NCBI GenBank assembly: GCA_047621325.1
Contig: JBLHLT010000003.1
Span: 1-64,000, forward strand
Reading direction: 5' to 3'
Origin: Bermanella sp047621325
Lineage (GTDB): Bacteria; Pseudomonadota; Gammaproteobacteria; Pseudomonadales; Oceanobacteraceae
DNA: 64,000 nucleotides
Positions 7,678-17,712 of this stretch are shown piece by piece (the stretch's first letter is position 1; every line of letters starts with the position of its first letter). Under the pieces are notes generated by a model that was given only the letters and a program-made list of their open reading frames with translations, was not told where the DNA came from and did not search any database. The translations under genes were made by a program, and so were the position numbers.

Positions 7678-9549
7678 TTACTCAGCTGATGCTTCTTTAC
7701 GTTGTACCGGCTTGCGATCACGAGCCTTAGAACCACTACCGTCTTTAGACTTGTAGCCTTCTTTTTTAACACGCTTAGGTGCATCACTGCTTTTTGCATC
7801 GCCACCTTTTGCATTGATATCTTCAATGTTTAAAGGACGACCGCAAATGCGGGTTTTCTTAAGGTGGTTAACCACTTCACTTGGCATACCACTTGGTAAG
7901 TCTACTGTGGCGAAGCTATCAAAAATTTCAATGTGACCAATGAACTTACTTTCGATGTTTGCTTCGTTAGCAATCGCACCCACAATATTGCCCGGCTTAA
8001 CGCCATCTTTGTAACCAACCGCTAAACGGTAACGGTTCATTTCAACATCTGGATTGTCTTTAAGTGGCATTGGTTTTTTGTCCAATGGCTTATCAGCATC
8101 ACGACCACGACCGTCACGACCACCGCGTTCACCGCCACGCTCGCCACGACCACGACTTTCACGACCACCGCGATCACCACGATCATTTCGTTCGGTACGC
8201 TCTTTATATTCACGTGGCTTACGCTCGCCTTCACGAATAAACAAACGCTTACCGTTTTGACCCATTTCAGCAAGTGAAACAGCCACATCAACAGCGGTTA
8301 AGTTTTCGTTTTCAGCAATCACTTCTTCAATGATTGATTTGAAAATTTCGGTATCTAACCCACCAACAGTGGCAAGAATACGCGCTTTAAAACGTTCACG
8401 ACGTTTCGCGTTTACATCGTCAGCACTTGGTAATTGCATTTCAGTGATTTTTTGACGAGTCACACGTTCAATGGTGCTTAGCATGCGACGCTCACGTGGG
8501 CGTACAAACAAGATTGCGTTACCACTACGACCAGCACGACCAGTACGACCGATACGGTGAACATAAGATTCAGCATCGTATGGAATATCGTAGTTGATTA
8601 CGTGGCTAATACGCTCAACGTCAAGACCACGTGCAGCAACATCGGTTGCTACTACGATATCTATTTGACCTTTTTTCAAACGATCAACGGCACGCTCACG
8701 TTGTGCTTGTGCTACGTCACCGTTCAGTGCTTCACACTTGTAACCTGAGTTACGTAAGTATTCAGCTACTTCTTCTGTTGCTTGTTTGGTGCGCACGAAA
8801 ATCATCATGGCATCCATATCTTCGGTTTCACAAATACGTAGCAGACCTTCGTTTTTGTCGGTCTCACGTACTAACCAAAATGATTGAGCAATTTTATCAT
8901 TCGTCGCTGTTTTGTTTTCGATACGTACTTCAACTGGCGAGTTTAAGTGCTTATCAGCCACTTCTTTAATCTGACGCGGCATAGTCGCAGAGAACAATGC
9001 AACCTGACGCTGTGCTGGTACGTGTTCTAAAATCCAGTTCACATCATCAATGAAACCCATACGTAGCATTTCGTCTGCTTCGTCTAATATAACGGCTTTA
9101 ATATCATCTAATTTCAATGTGCCACGACGGATGTGATCCATCACACGACCCGGTGTGCCTACTACAAATTGAGGGCCATTTTTTAATGCGCGGAACTGAG
9201 TCGAAAAATCCTGACCGCCATAGATACATGTGGTTTTAATGCCAGGAATGTGTTTTGCGTAAGACTCAATTGCGGCTGCTACTTGTTGAGCTAGCTCACG
9301 AGTCGGCGCTAATACTAAAACTTGTGGAGCACGTGCGCTAGCATCGGTGCGCGCTAAGATAGGTAAAGTAAACGCAGCGGTTTTACCAGTACCGGTTTGG
9401 GCAAGACCTAAAACGTCTCGACCTGCTAATAAATGTGGGATTGCTTGTTGTTGGATTGGGCTTGGGGTTTCGTAACCCTGCTCTTCAATCGCGCGTAAAA
9501 CGTTAAACGGTAGACCAAGACTGGCGAAGCCAGTAGGAGTATCAGACAT
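7678..9549 (-). CDS. deaD: ATP-dependent RNA helicase DeaD/CsdA
   Basis: A 623-residue cold-shock-type DEAD-box helicase that remodels RNA during ribosome assembly and mRNA decay. The start is the ATG at 9549 (MSDTPTGFASLGL) with AGG 8 bases upstream; an upstream in-frame ATG at 9600 gives an unlikely N-terminus. Motifs: Walker A AQTGTGKT at 50-57, PTRELA, TPGRV, DEAD near 156-159, SAT, ARGLD and HRIGRTGRAG. After the helicase core comes an Arg/Gly/Asp-rich segment (RGDRGG, RGRGERGG) and then a DbpA-type RNA-binding domain (YRLAVG...GAIANEANI...IGHIEIFDSFATVDLP), followed by a basic tail. Length and domain order fit DeaD. The gene is monocistronic with a leader of about 300 bases. Confidence 0.95.
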   Translation of the reverse strand: MSDTPTGFASLGLPFNVLRAIEEQGYETPSPIQQQAIPHLLAGRDVLGLAQTGTGKTAAFTLPILARTDASARAPQVLVLAPTRELAQQVAAAIESYAKHIPGIKTTCIYGGQDFSTQFRALKNGPQFVVGTPGRVMDHIRRGTLKLDDIKAVILDEADEMLRMGFIDDVNWILEHVPAQRQVALFSATMPRQIKEVADKHLNSPVEVRIENKTATNDKIAQSFWLVRETDKNEGLLRICETEDMDAMMIFVRTKQATEEVAEYLRNSGYKCEALNGDVAQAQRERAVDRLKKGQIDIVVATDVAARGLDVERISHVINYDIPYDAESYVHRIGRTGRAGRSGNAILFVRPRERRMLSTIERVTRQKITEMQLPSADDVNAKRRERFKARILATVGGLDTEIFKSIIEEVIAENENLTAVDVAVSLAEMGQNGKRLFIREGERKPREYKERTERNDRGDRGGRESRGRGERGGERGGRDGRGRDADKPLDKKPMPLKDNPDVEMNRYRLAVGYKDGVKPGNIVGAIANEANIESKFIGHIEIFDSFATVDLPSGMPSEVVNHLKKTRICGRPLNIEDINAKGGDAKSSDAPKRVKKEGYKSKDGSGSKARDRKPVQRKEASAE

Positions 9550-9856
9550 GCAAGAAACCTGCTTTTTGGGGAATACATCTAGATCGGCACGGGGAGGCAC
9601 GGGGCACTCAATGACGGCGCAATCAAAATTAATTCACAATTAAATTTTGACCATTGATCCCGTCATCCAGCTACACAGCTTGCCTCGATCGGCAGCTTAA
9701 TCTGTTAATACAGAAGAGTTGAGGCAAAAAATTTGGCTCACACTCGAATAGGAAATTGGGAACACTCTGGTATCGGTGCACATTCTCGCACTTTTGGCGG
9801 CTTTGTGCCAGAGCTAATCTCAAATAGTGGGTATTATTTGATCAGTCGTGCGTAAA
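9550..9856. other. Long leader region of deaD
   Basis: About 307 bases with no gene between deaD and tilS. On the minus strand it would be the promoter and 5' leader of deaD. It holds an AT-rich imperfect inverted repeat (CAAAATTAATT ... AATTAAATTTTG, about 9625-9650). Long structured leaders are common for cold-induced deaD genes, but no specific thermosensor can be shown here. Confidence 0.45.
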
Positions 9857-11137
9857 TTAGATCTGAAAACTGAACTGCCAACCCTGTTCACAGGCGTAAC
9901 CTTGGCAAACAAATAGCCCTGGAACCGCCACCACTTCGCCGTTTTTAAGCAGCACAGGCCAGAACGGGCGCTGCCAAGGGGGGATATCAAATTCTTGAAA
10001 CCATTTTTTTAATGCCTTGTTAGGGCGATTAATTGGCCGTGCTTTTAATCCACCTTGATAAAGCGCTAATTGATAATCACCCGGCTTTAACCCTAAACCC
10101 GGCTGCCATTTAAGCTTGCCTGCTGGGAGCTGCGGATAACTGGTGCCGTTAAAGTTCTGCATAAAGACACTGGTATCCACCTCAGGCAGCGATGGCATGA
10201 CATATAACTTGCCGTTGTGACGACGCACTTCATTGTCTTGCCATTTGAATACGGGTTCCGCGTCGATGCGCGCGCGCATCACATCACCTAGTAAGGCTTT
10301 AATCTGTTTGTCGGCCAATAATGGATAACGGTTATTTTTCTCTAACCATTTACGAATTAACTGGCATTGAATGCTCCACGTCTGACGAGCCAGTTTATTA
10401 CTGTCGAGTCGGCCTTGGTTATCCACCATCTGTTGATAAATAGGATCAATCAAATCATTCAGTAAAGCGTGTTCGGTTTGTAAGATACTGATGGTTTTAA
10501 CAATGCTTTGATTGGCTTGTGGGTAACGCGCATTAAGCATGGGCAGTAATTCATGTCGCCACCAATTACGATCAAAACTCACATCAACGTTGGACTCATC
10601 TTGTACAAACGGCAAGGCAAACTCGGTTGCGTAAGTTTCGATTTGCTCACGAGTAATACTGAGCAAGGGGCGTAATAAACGACCATGATGAAATTCGCGC
10701 TCGCTGTCCATGGCGGTTAAACCGGTCATGCCCGAACCACGCATTAGACGCATCATAAACGTTTCAATTTGGTCATCTTGGTGATGCCCCAGTAACAGGG
10801 CATCCCCTGCTAACACGTATTTTTCAAATACCTCATAACGCGCCAAACGCGCCGCTTGCTCTAAGCTGCCCGACTCTATATTCACTTGTGCACGCTCACT
10901 CATTAATGGCACATCAAGTTGTTTGCACTGGGCGGTGCACAACGCTAACCAGTCATTTGCATGACTCGATAAACCATGGTGCACATGAATCGCAATAATA
11001 GGCTGGGGAAGGTTGAGTTGCACCAATGCATGTAATAACACGGACGAATCAGCTCCGCCGCTAAAGCCCACTAAAATGCGCTTGGGCTTAGCTTGCGTGA
11101 TGCAATCCGCCAGCACATCCGAAATTAACGCACTCAT
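9857..11137 (-). CDS. tilS: tRNA(Ile)-lysidine synthase TilS
   Basis: A 426-residue enzyme that attaches lysine to C34 of the tRNA-Ile CAU anticodon using ATP, changing its decoding to AUA. The PP-loop signature S-G-G-A-D-S is at 26-31, followed by 'IHVHHGLS' and 'LGHHQDDQIETFMMRLMRGSGMTGL', all typical of TilS. The C-terminal part has the TilS substrate-binding and C-terminal domains ('RPINRPNKALKKWFQEFDIPPWQRPFWPVL' in segments). Its start overlaps the stop of accA by 4 bases, so it is co-transcribed with dnaE and accA, as in related gammaproteobacteria. Confidence 0.96.
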   Translation of the reverse strand: MSALISDVLADCITQAKPKRILVGFSGGADSSVLLHALVQLNLPQPIIAIHVHHGLSSHANDWLALCTAQCKQLDVPLMSERAQVNIESGSLEQAARLARYEVFEKYVLAGDALLLGHHQDDQIETFMMRLMRGSGMTGLTAMDSEREFHHGRLLRPLLSITREQIETYATEFALPFVQDESNVDVSFDRNWWRHELLPMLNARYPQANQSIVKTISILQTEHALLNDLIDPIYQQMVDNQGRLDSNKLARQTWSIQCQLIRKWLEKNNRYPLLADKQIKALLGDVMRARIDAEPVFKWQDNEVRRHNGKLYVMPSLPEVDTSVFMQNFNGTSYPQLPAGKLKWQPGLGLKPGDYQLALYQGGLKARPINRPNKALKKWFQEFDIPPWQRPFWPVLLKNGEVVAVPGLFVCQGYACEQGWQFSFQI

Positions 11138-12090
11138 AATGGGCGGCCAATGTCTCTGAATTTTTCAAATCGTTTGGCTAACAGGGTGTCTAAATCAATC
11201 GGCAACAGCGTGGATAATTGATGCTTAAGAGCTTGTTTTAAAATAACCGCCGCCTCTTCTAGGTTGCGGTGAGCGCCGCCGTCTGGCTCAGCAATCATTT
11301 GATCAATCAAACCCAGCTCAAGTAAACGGCTGGCGGTAATCCCCATGGCCGTGGCTGCTTCTTGTGCATGGCTGGCGCTTTTCCACAAGATCGACGCGCA
11401 ACCTTCAGGACTAATCACGGCATAGGTGCTGTATTGCAGCATCATTAATTGATCACATACTCCTATGGCCAGTGCACCACCACTACCGCCCTCACCAATG
11501 ACCGTCGATATAATAGGCGTGCGTAAACGGCTCATAAGCGCTAGGTTTTCAGCGATGGCGTTACTCTGCCCGCGCTCTTCGGCATCAATACCTGGGTAAG
11601 CACCCGGTGTATCAATAAAGGTGATGACGGGCAAATTGAAGCGTTCAGCCATTTGCATCATACGCGCCGCCTTGCGATAACCTTCTGGGCGTGGCATGGC
11701 AAAGTTACGACGCATTTTTTCTTTTAGATCACGGCCTTTTTCTTGAGCAATGATCATCACCGCTTGGCCATCTAATTTTGCAGGGCCACAAATAATCGCC
11801 GCGTCGTCGGCATACAGACGATCCCCGTGCAGCTCTTCAAAATCATCAAAGATAAGGGGGATATAATCGGCGCTATGAGGGCGCAATGGATGACGCGCTA
11901 GTTGTGCGTTTTGCCAAGGGTCAATTCGTGAGAACACTCTTTGGGTGACAAAGTTTAGCTCTTCTTCTAACCCACGGATTTCGGCCGCGATATTCATATT
12001 GTTATCAGCATCGGCAAGATGCTTTAAGTCATCAATACGCGCTTTTAAATCCGCAATGGGTTGTTCAAAGTCTAAATAGTTTGGATTCAT
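11134..12090 (-). CDS. accA: Acetyl-CoA carboxylase carboxyltransferase subunit alpha
   Basis: 318 residues, the usual AccA length. With AccD it forms the carboxyltransferase that moves the carboxyl group from biotin on AccB to acetyl-CoA, making malonyl-CoA for fatty acid synthesis. Recognisable segments are 'NPNYLDFEQPIADL' at the N-terminus, 'RPHSADYI', 'ELHGDRLYADDAAI', 'GQEKGRD'-like 'IAQEKGRDLKEK', 'FIDTPGAYPG' and 'GEGGSGGALAIG', the last two forming the crotonase-type oxyanion and CoA site. It lies 27 bases downstream of dnaE and overlaps tilS. Confidence 0.97.
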   Translation of the reverse strand: MNPNYLDFEQPIADLKARIDDLKHLADADNNMNIAAEIRGLEEELNFVTQRVFSRIDPWQNAQLARHPLRPHSADYIPLIFDDFEELHGDRLYADDAAIICGPAKLDGQAVMIIAQEKGRDLKEKMRRNFAMPRPEGYRKAARMMQMAERFNLPVITFIDTPGAYPGIDAEERGQSNAIAENLALMSRLRTPIISTVIGEGGSGGALAIGVCDQLMMLQYSTYAVISPEGCASILWKSASHAQEAATAMGITASRLLELGLIDQMIAEPDGGAHRNLEEAAVILKQALKHQLSTLLPIDLDTLLAKRFEKFRDIGRPL

Positions 12091-12117
12091 GTACCACTCG
12101 CGGCCGTATTATTAGTA

Positions 12118-15100
12118 TTAGTCATAGCAGCATTCAACGTTGTCTTCGCCATAGTGATTTTTTAAACGGTACAACAAGTCATCATTTGGCTCTACTTTGT
12201 ATTCTTGGCCTAATTGCAGATTAGCCTTGGCGGTTTCTCCGTGATAGTGAACCAAAACCGGACTGCCTTCTGTTTGAAACGGTGCCAATGTATCACTTAA
12301 TTGGCGAATAAAATGTTGTCCTAGTTCATGGTGCTTTAAGGTCAAGCGTATTCCTGAGCTAAAGTTGCTACGGGCTTCACTGATATTCCACATATTTATC
12401 AAGTTAGCACCCAGTGAATCGTTGTAATTATCGTGCTTTACTTCAACTTCTAATACAACCAAATGATCGACAATCATTTTGTCTCTGAATTTATCGTAAA
12501 GCTCACTAAACAAACGCACATCCAAACGGCCACTGCGATCATCGATGGTGAGTATCGCCATGTTGCCGCCACGTTTGGTTTTCATCACACGCTGGGCCAC
12601 AATAATACCGGCTATTTTTTGTGGCTTTTTATCCGCTTGAATATTGGCAAGCTTGGTGCGCGCCATTTTACGTACTTCTTTTTCATACTCGTCAAACGGA
12701 TGGCCTGTTACAAATAGCCCAAGCGTGTCTTTTTCACCTTGCAGTTTTTGCTTTGGGTTCCAGTCTCGTACTTTATTAATGTAGTCATCGTATGGATTAA
12801 CGTTGGCTTCTTCTTCAACCTCACCAAACATATCCATGATGCCTGCGGCCGCATTTTTGGCATTTTGATCGGCGGCTTTTAATGCGCCTTCAATGGTGGC
12901 AAATAATACGGATCGATTGGGGCCAATTTTATCAAATGCGCCACAGCGCACGAGGGCCTCCATCACGCGTTTATTTAATTTGCTCTTATCTACCGACTTA
13001 CAAAAATGGAAGATATCAATGAACTGCCCAACTTCGTTGCGCGCTTTAATAATGGCTTCGATCGGGCCTTCACCCACGCCTTTTATCGCACCTAAGCCAT
13101 ACACGATGGCACCGGATTCGTTGACCGTAAAACCAAATTCCGATTGGTTTACATCCGGCAGCACTAACTCAAGGCCCATTTCACGACACTCTTCTATGAA
13201 GATCACCACCTTGTCGGTGTTCTGCATATCGGAGGTGAGCACCGCCGCCATAAAGGGCGCAGGGTAATGGGTTTTTAGCCAAAGGGTTTGATAGGACACC
13301 ACCGCATAAGCCGCGGAGTGCGATTTGTTAAAACCGTAACCGGCGAATTTTTCTACTAAGTCGAAAATCTTCATGGCCAGATCGCCATCGACATTAATAG
13401 ACTCAGCGCCTTCCCTAAAGGTTTGTCGCTGCTTGGCCATTTCTTCTGGCTTTTTCTTACCCATGGCTCGACGCAACATGTCTGCGCCACCCAGCGTATA
13501 GTTCGCGAGAACCTGCGCAATCTGCATGACCTGTTCTTGGTAAACGATGACGCCGTAGGTCGGCTCTAGGATTTCTTTTAAGCTGTCGTGCTGGAAATCA
13601 GGGTGGGGATACGCCACTTCAGCACGGCCATGTTTACGGTTGATAAAGTCATCTACCATGCCGGATTCAAGCGGGCCTGGGCGGAACAAGGCCACCAGTG
13701 CGATCATCTCTTCAATGTTGTCTGGCTCTAGGCGGCGAATCAGGTCTTTCATACCACGGGATTCCAGCTGGAACACCGCCGTGGTTTTCGCTTCTTTTAA
13801 TAGGGTGTATGAGGCTTTGTCATCAAGGGGAATTTCTTCAATGAAGATAGGTTCTAAATCGCTTTTGGCACGGGTGGCGTTAATGGTTTTTAACGCCCAA
13901 TCGATAATCGTAAGCGTACGCAGACCCAAGAAGTCAAACTTCACCAAGCCTGCGCTTTCTACATCGTTTTTATCGAACTGGGTGACCAAACCTTTACCTT
14001 CTTCGTCACACAGTGTCGGCGAGAAGTCGGTTAATTTAGTGGGTGCGATTACCACACCACCAGCGTGTTTACCGGTTTGACGGGTGATGCCTTCGAGCTT
14101 AGTGGCCATCTCCCAAATTTCTAATGCTTCGTCATCTTCTTTTAAGAAGTCGCGCAAGATTTCTTCTTGCTCATACGCCACCGCCAGTTTCATACCGGGG
14201 TCGGCTGGGATCATCTTGGATAACTTGTCAGCCAGTCCATAACTTTTACCCAATACCCGCGCCACATCACGCACCACCGCTTTTGCTGCCATGGTGCCGT
14301 AGGTGACGATTTGCGATACCGCATCACGGCCATAGTGATCGGCCACGTAGTCGATGACACGTTCACGTTTTTCCATGCAAAAGTCGATATCGAAATCGGG
14401 CATGGATACACGTTCTGGGTTTAAGAATCGCTCGAACAGCAAGTCGTATTCGAGCGGATCAATGTCGGTGATTTTTTGTGCGTAAGCCACCAGCGAGCCG
14501 GCACCTGAACCACGGCCAGGGCCTACCGGCACATCGTTATCTTTGGCCCACTGAATGAAGTCCATTACGATTAAGAAGTAACCCGGGAATCCCATTTGGA
14601 TAATAATATCGAGCTCAAAATCTAAGCGGTCGATATATTCTTTGCGACGCTCGTCATAATCACTTTGGTCTTTGTCTAAAATAAACTCAAGACGCTCTTC
14701 TAACCCTTCGTAAGAAACCTTACGGAAGAAGTCGTTCTCGGTTAAACCATCAGGAATGGGGAATTCTGGTAGGAAGTATTTACCAAGTAATACTTCAACA
14801 CTGCAACGCTGTGCAATTTCAATGGTGTTGTCGATGGCACTTGGAATATCGGCAAACAGCTCGATCATTTGTTGCTGTGTTTTTAAATATTGCTGATCGC
14901 TGTAGCGTTTTTCACGGCGAGGGTCATCGAGGGTTACACTGTCGCCGATGCACACACGGGATTCATGAGCATCAAAATCGTCTTCTTTGATAAAGTGCAC
15001 GTCATTGGTGGCCACCACTGGGCATTGCTGCTCACGGGCCAATACCAAGGTTTTTTGCACAAGTAGTTCGTCATTGGGGCGATCGGTACGTTGTAATTCT

Positions 15101-15600
15101 AAATAAAAACGCCCAGGAAAATAAGCCTGCCATTGTTTCAGGCGGCTTACCGCTAATTCGTTTTTGCCTTTTAACAGCGCTTCACCAATGTCACCTTGTC
15201 GAAAGCCAGACAAGGCGATTAAGCCTTCGCTGCGCTCAGCAAACCATTCGAATTTTAATTGGGATTTTTCATGGTGTTGATTTTTGGTGTAACCAAAACT
15301 GACCAGCTCTGTTAGGTTGCGGTAACCTTTTTGATCTTGAGCATATAAGGTGACGCAGTAAGGCTTAGCCGGATCATCTTCGCGCTCGATGTACACATCA
15401 GCGGCTAAAATTGGCTTAATGCCCGCCCCTAGGCAGGCATTATAAAATTTGACCAAAGCAAACATATTGCTTTGGTCTGTAATGGCTAAGGCAACCTGGC
15501 CGTCGGCCGTTGCATTTTTAATCAGGTCTTTAACACGGACGATGCCATTCACCAGAGAGAACTCTGTGTGAATGCGTAAATGTACAAATGAATCGGCCAT
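12118..15600 (-). CDS. dnaE: DNA polymerase III subunit alpha
   Basis: 1160 residues, the length of a DnaE1 replicative polymerase. The N-terminus (FVHLRIHTEFSLVNG) starts the PHP domain. The palm motif M-P-D-F-D-I-D-F near residue 400 holds two catalytic aspartates, and 'GPGRGSGAGSLVAY' and 'FNKSHSAAYAVVSYQTLWLK' are hallmark segments. A tandem helix-hairpin-helix and an OB-fold domain follow in the last third. The ATG at 15600 has AAGGGG about 9 bases upstream. The gene is first of a dnaE-accA-tilS operon on the minus strand. Confidence 0.98.
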   Translation of the reverse strand: MADSFVHLRIHTEFSLVNGIVRVKDLIKNATADGQVALAITDQSNMFALVKFYNACLGAGIKPILAADVYIEREDDPAKPYCVTLYAQDQKGYRNLTELVSFGYTKNQHHEKSQLKFEWFAERSEGLIALSGFRQGDIGEALLKGKNELAVSRLKQWQAYFPGRFYLELQRTDRPNDELLVQKTLVLAREQQCPVVATNDVHFIKEDDFDAHESRVCIGDSVTLDDPRREKRYSDQQYLKTQQQMIELFADIPSAIDNTIEIAQRCSVEVLLGKYFLPEFPIPDGLTENDFFRKVSYEGLEERLEFILDKDQSDYDERRKEYIDRLDFELDIIIQMGFPGYFLIVMDFIQWAKDNDVPVGPGRGSGAGSLVAYAQKITDIDPLEYDLLFERFLNPERVSMPDFDIDFCMEKRERVIDYVADHYGRDAVSQIVTYGTMAAKAVVRDVARVLGKSYGLADKLSKMIPADPGMKLAVAYEQEEILRDFLKEDDEALEIWEMATKLEGITRQTGKHAGGVVIAPTKLTDFSPTLCDEEGKGLVTQFDKNDVESAGLVKFDFLGLRTLTIIDWALKTINATRAKSDLEPIFIEEIPLDDKASYTLLKEAKTTAVFQLESRGMKDLIRRLEPDNIEEMIALVALFRPGPLESGMVDDFINRKHGRAEVAYPHPDFQHDSLKEILEPTYGVIVYQEQVMQIAQVLANYTLGGADMLRRAMGKKKPEEMAKQRQTFREGAESINVDGDLAMKIFDLVEKFAGYGFNKSHSAAYAVVSYQTLWLKTHYPAPFMAAVLTSDMQNTDKVVIFIEECREMGLELVLPDVNQSEFGFTVNESGAIVYGLGAIKGVGEGPIEAIIKARNEVGQFIDIFHFCKSVDKSKLNKRVMEALVRCGAFDKIGPNRSVLFATIEGALKAADQNAKNAAAGIMDMFGEVEEEANVNPYDDYINKVRDWNPKQKLQGEKDTLGLFVTGHPFDEYEKEVRKMARTKLANIQADKKPQKIAGIIVAQRVMKTKRGGNMAILTIDDRSGRLDVRLFSELYDKFRDKMIVDHLVVLEVEVKHDNYNDSLGANLINMWNISEARSNFSSGIRLTLKHHELGQHFIRQLSDTLAPFQTEGSPVLVHYHGETAKANLQLGQEYKVEPNDDLLYRLKNHYGEDNVECCYD

Positions 15601-15671
15601 GTCTTACCCCTTAAAATCTGGGCCTATTGTAACTAAGTCCTCCTCCGCTTGCAGCGCATTCACGGGCTTTT

Positions 15672-16424
15672 TTAGAAACGATTTTGCAAGGTGTCTAAAA
15701 AGGATTCAATCCGAGCAGCGTTAGCCCCTAAATCACTTTTACCCACACGGCTCATGCTGCGTACATCGACTCGGGTCTTGGCCGGTACATCCACATTTTG
15801 CTCAGGTGTCGTGAACGCTTCGATACGAATCACAATGTCATCTTTAAAGCCAAACAAGGCACTTGTATCGACGGCCTCAATGGTAAAAGGAGACTGCGTG
15901 GTATTGGTGGCAACCACATCCCAGCCCATGTCATGGACGATTTGCTGTGCCTGAGCCACCACAGACTCTACCGGTTGATTTAACTCTAATGTGGTTAAGT
16001 CTGGATAACCTGCCACCTGCAACTGTGAATTCATGCTGCTGTCATACTCAACCGGATGATCACCAGCACCTCGCAACGTGGTAGCCGCTTTGAACTGCGG
16101 TGGGTTTTGAATGTCGGTGGTAATGTCATGAATAAACGGCAAGGTACGCGCTTTAATAATGTTAGAGCCAAGCAAGCCCAATGGAATAGCCGTACAAACA
16201 ATCGCGACTAACAGCGCCTTTGACTCACCGTCCTGTCCTTTGGAAAGCTTAAAGATTGACAACACCAACACGGCAAAACCAATTAGCGCGCTAATAATAA
16301 AAATCAAAAAACTATTACGGAAATGCATAACCTCTAAGCGAGCCGCTAAAATGGCCAAGGGGTATAGCACTAACAAAATAACGGCTAACCACTGTAATTT
16401 ATTTGCGGGGATTTTATTCAACAT
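15672..16424 (-). CDS. DUF1499 domain membrane protein
   Basis: About 250 residues from the ATG at 16424, which is preceded by AAGGAG 7 bases away; an in-frame ATG 21 bases earlier lacks this. The first 105 residues hold three to four hydrophobic segments. The soluble C-terminal part matches DUF1499: 'FIHDITTDIQNPPQF', then 'GWDVVATN' and 'VDVRSMSRVGKSDLGANAARI'. The family is widespread in proteobacteria and has no firm function. It lies 71 bases upstream of dnaE on the same strand and may share transcription with it. Confidence 0.85.
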   Translation of the reverse strand: MLNKIPANKLQWLAVILLVLYPLAILAARLEVMHFRNSFLIFIISALIGFAVLVLSIFKLSKGQDGESKALLVAIVCTAIPLGLLGSNIIKARTLPFIHDITTDIQNPPQFKAATTLRGAGDHPVEYDSSMNSQLQVAGYPDLTTLELNQPVESVVAQAQQIVHDMGWDVVATNTTQSPFTIEAVDTSALFGFKDDIVIRIEAFTTPEQNVDVPAKTRVDVRSMSRVGKSDLGANAARIESFLDTLQNRF

Positions 16425-16471
16425 ACGTTGCTCCTTAATTAACATTAAAACTCAGATGAACTGCGCCATTG

Positions 16472-17614
16472 TTAGTTCACTTTTGGGCAAAAACGCTCGT
16501 CTCGATTGACCGCTGTTTTATGGTAATTCAAACACATGACCTTAGGCGAAATTGCCTGCCCAACATCGTTATTGCCCCAACAATGAAACCCTTTATGAGT
16601 GGTGTTTTCCACAAACTCATAACCTTGGTAAATACTCATGGTACAGGTAAAGCCATTTCCGGCGGCAATGCTACGAATATTGCTTTGCGCGTCTTGTGGT
16701 ACGTCGAGTAAATCCGCTTGGTTTACTTTATCCCCAAAACAATGCGCTTGCAGGCCACTTTGTTCATTCGTGCGCGCTGTCACTTGATCCAAAATACAAG
16801 CATGACGGGCACCGGCTGAAATAAACACGGCATCACTATAAACCATTGGCTCAACCCAATCTTGAGCCGCAGTATTTCCCCAGCACATCACTTGCCCCGC
16901 ACTAATTGCACAGACAAAATCAGAACCCACAGCAACATGACTCACTAAGCCTAACGCTTCTGGCACATTTCCTTGCCCTGCGCTTAAGTTACCCCAGCAC
17001 GTGACAGTATCGTCACCGTCGATGGCACAACTGGTATTCCCACCCGCTGCCACCCATTTAGGCTGATCTAATTTAGGCACATCGGTTTGCCCTTGTGAGT
17101 TATCACCCCAGCAATACACGCCATAACTGTCCACAGCACAATTATGGTTATCCCCACTGGCCACCACATAAGGTGATTGCAACCAATGGCCTTTGCGACT
17201 TACAGCAGAATCGGCCACTTCTGGGTTTAAGCTTTGGCCAAAGGTGTTATCCCCAGCACAACCCACACGGCGACCACCAAAATCACTCAACGTGGTACAC
17301 ACATGGTCGCCACCTATACTCAGCATTTTGTATGAGCCTGTTACATTTTCAGATACGTAATCACCAATAATACGATTACCCCAGCATTTCAAATAACTGG
17401 TACTAAACGCATTTAGCACACCATACGCACAGGCACGGCCATTTCCCGCCACCAGACTGTATTGCTCTGATAGGTAACGGTCTAATTGGCCTTCTTTGCC
17501 GCCGTTGGTATTTATTTCAAGGTTGGTATTGTCACGGGTAAAACTCATGCTGTCGTCTTCGTCGCCACAGGCGAGCAGACACAGCAGCGCGATGGCTACT
17601 AGGTATTTATTCAT
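16472..17614 (-). CDS. RCC1-repeat (beta-propeller) lipoprotein
   Basis: About 380 residues from the ATG at 17614. The signal sequence ends C-L-L-A-C (Cys16), a good lipobox, followed by GDEDD, so it is probably an outer-membrane lipoprotein. The mature part is a set of RCC1/ATS1-type repeats: each has H/S-x-C-x-(L/I/V)...CWG-(D/N)-N-(S/D)-x-G-Q, visible as 'CWGDNSQGQ', 'CWGNLSAGQ', 'CWGNTAAQ', 'HCFGDKVNQ' and 'CWGNNDVGQ'. Such repeats make a seven-bladed propeller; the many paired cysteines suggest disulfides outside the cytoplasm. An in-frame GTG at 17623 is an alternative start. Partner and function are unknown. Confidence 0.8.
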   Translation of the reverse strand: MNKYLVAIALLCLLACGDEDDSMSFTRDNTNLEINTNGGKEGQLDRYLSEQYSLVAGNGRACAYGVLNAFSTSYLKCWGNRIIGDYVSENVTGSYKMLSIGGDHVCTTLSDFGGRRVGCAGDNTFGQSLNPEVADSAVSRKGHWLQSPYVVASGDNHNCAVDSYGVYCWGDNSQGQTDVPKLDQPKWVAAGGNTSCAIDGDDTVTCWGNLSAGQGNVPEALGLVSHVAVGSDFVCAISAGQVMCWGNTAAQDWVEPMVYSDAVFISAGARHACILDQVTARTNEQSGLQAHCFGDKVNQADLLDVPQDAQSNIRSIAAGNGFTCTMSIYQGYEFVENTTHKGFHCWGNNDVGQAISPKVMCLNYHKTAVNRDERFCPKVN

Positions 17615-17661
17615 GGTGTTCACTTGTTATTTTTATTTGATCAGTGAGTGTAACGCGTAAA

Positions 17662-17706
17662 CTTGGGCGAATCTTTGATACGGTGCTCATCCACGATTCG
17701 CCCAAG
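17662..17706 (-). terminator. Long-stem hairpin between two minus-strand genes
   Basis: CTTGGGCGAATC (17662-17673) and GATTCGCCCAAG (17695-17706) form a perfect 12-base-pair stem with a 21-base loop, 7 bases past the stop of the small coiled-coil gene. Only a short T-run (GTTTAC) follows on the minus strand, so it is a terminator-like or RNA-stabilising hairpin rather than a textbook terminator. Confidence 0.55.
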
Positions 17707-17712
17707 CTGGTT

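Noticed and set aside
8054..8291. Arg/Pro-rich and Val-rich open frames opposite or within the deaD RGG region
   Set aside because: They arise from the repetitive Arg/Gly codons of deaD read in other frames.
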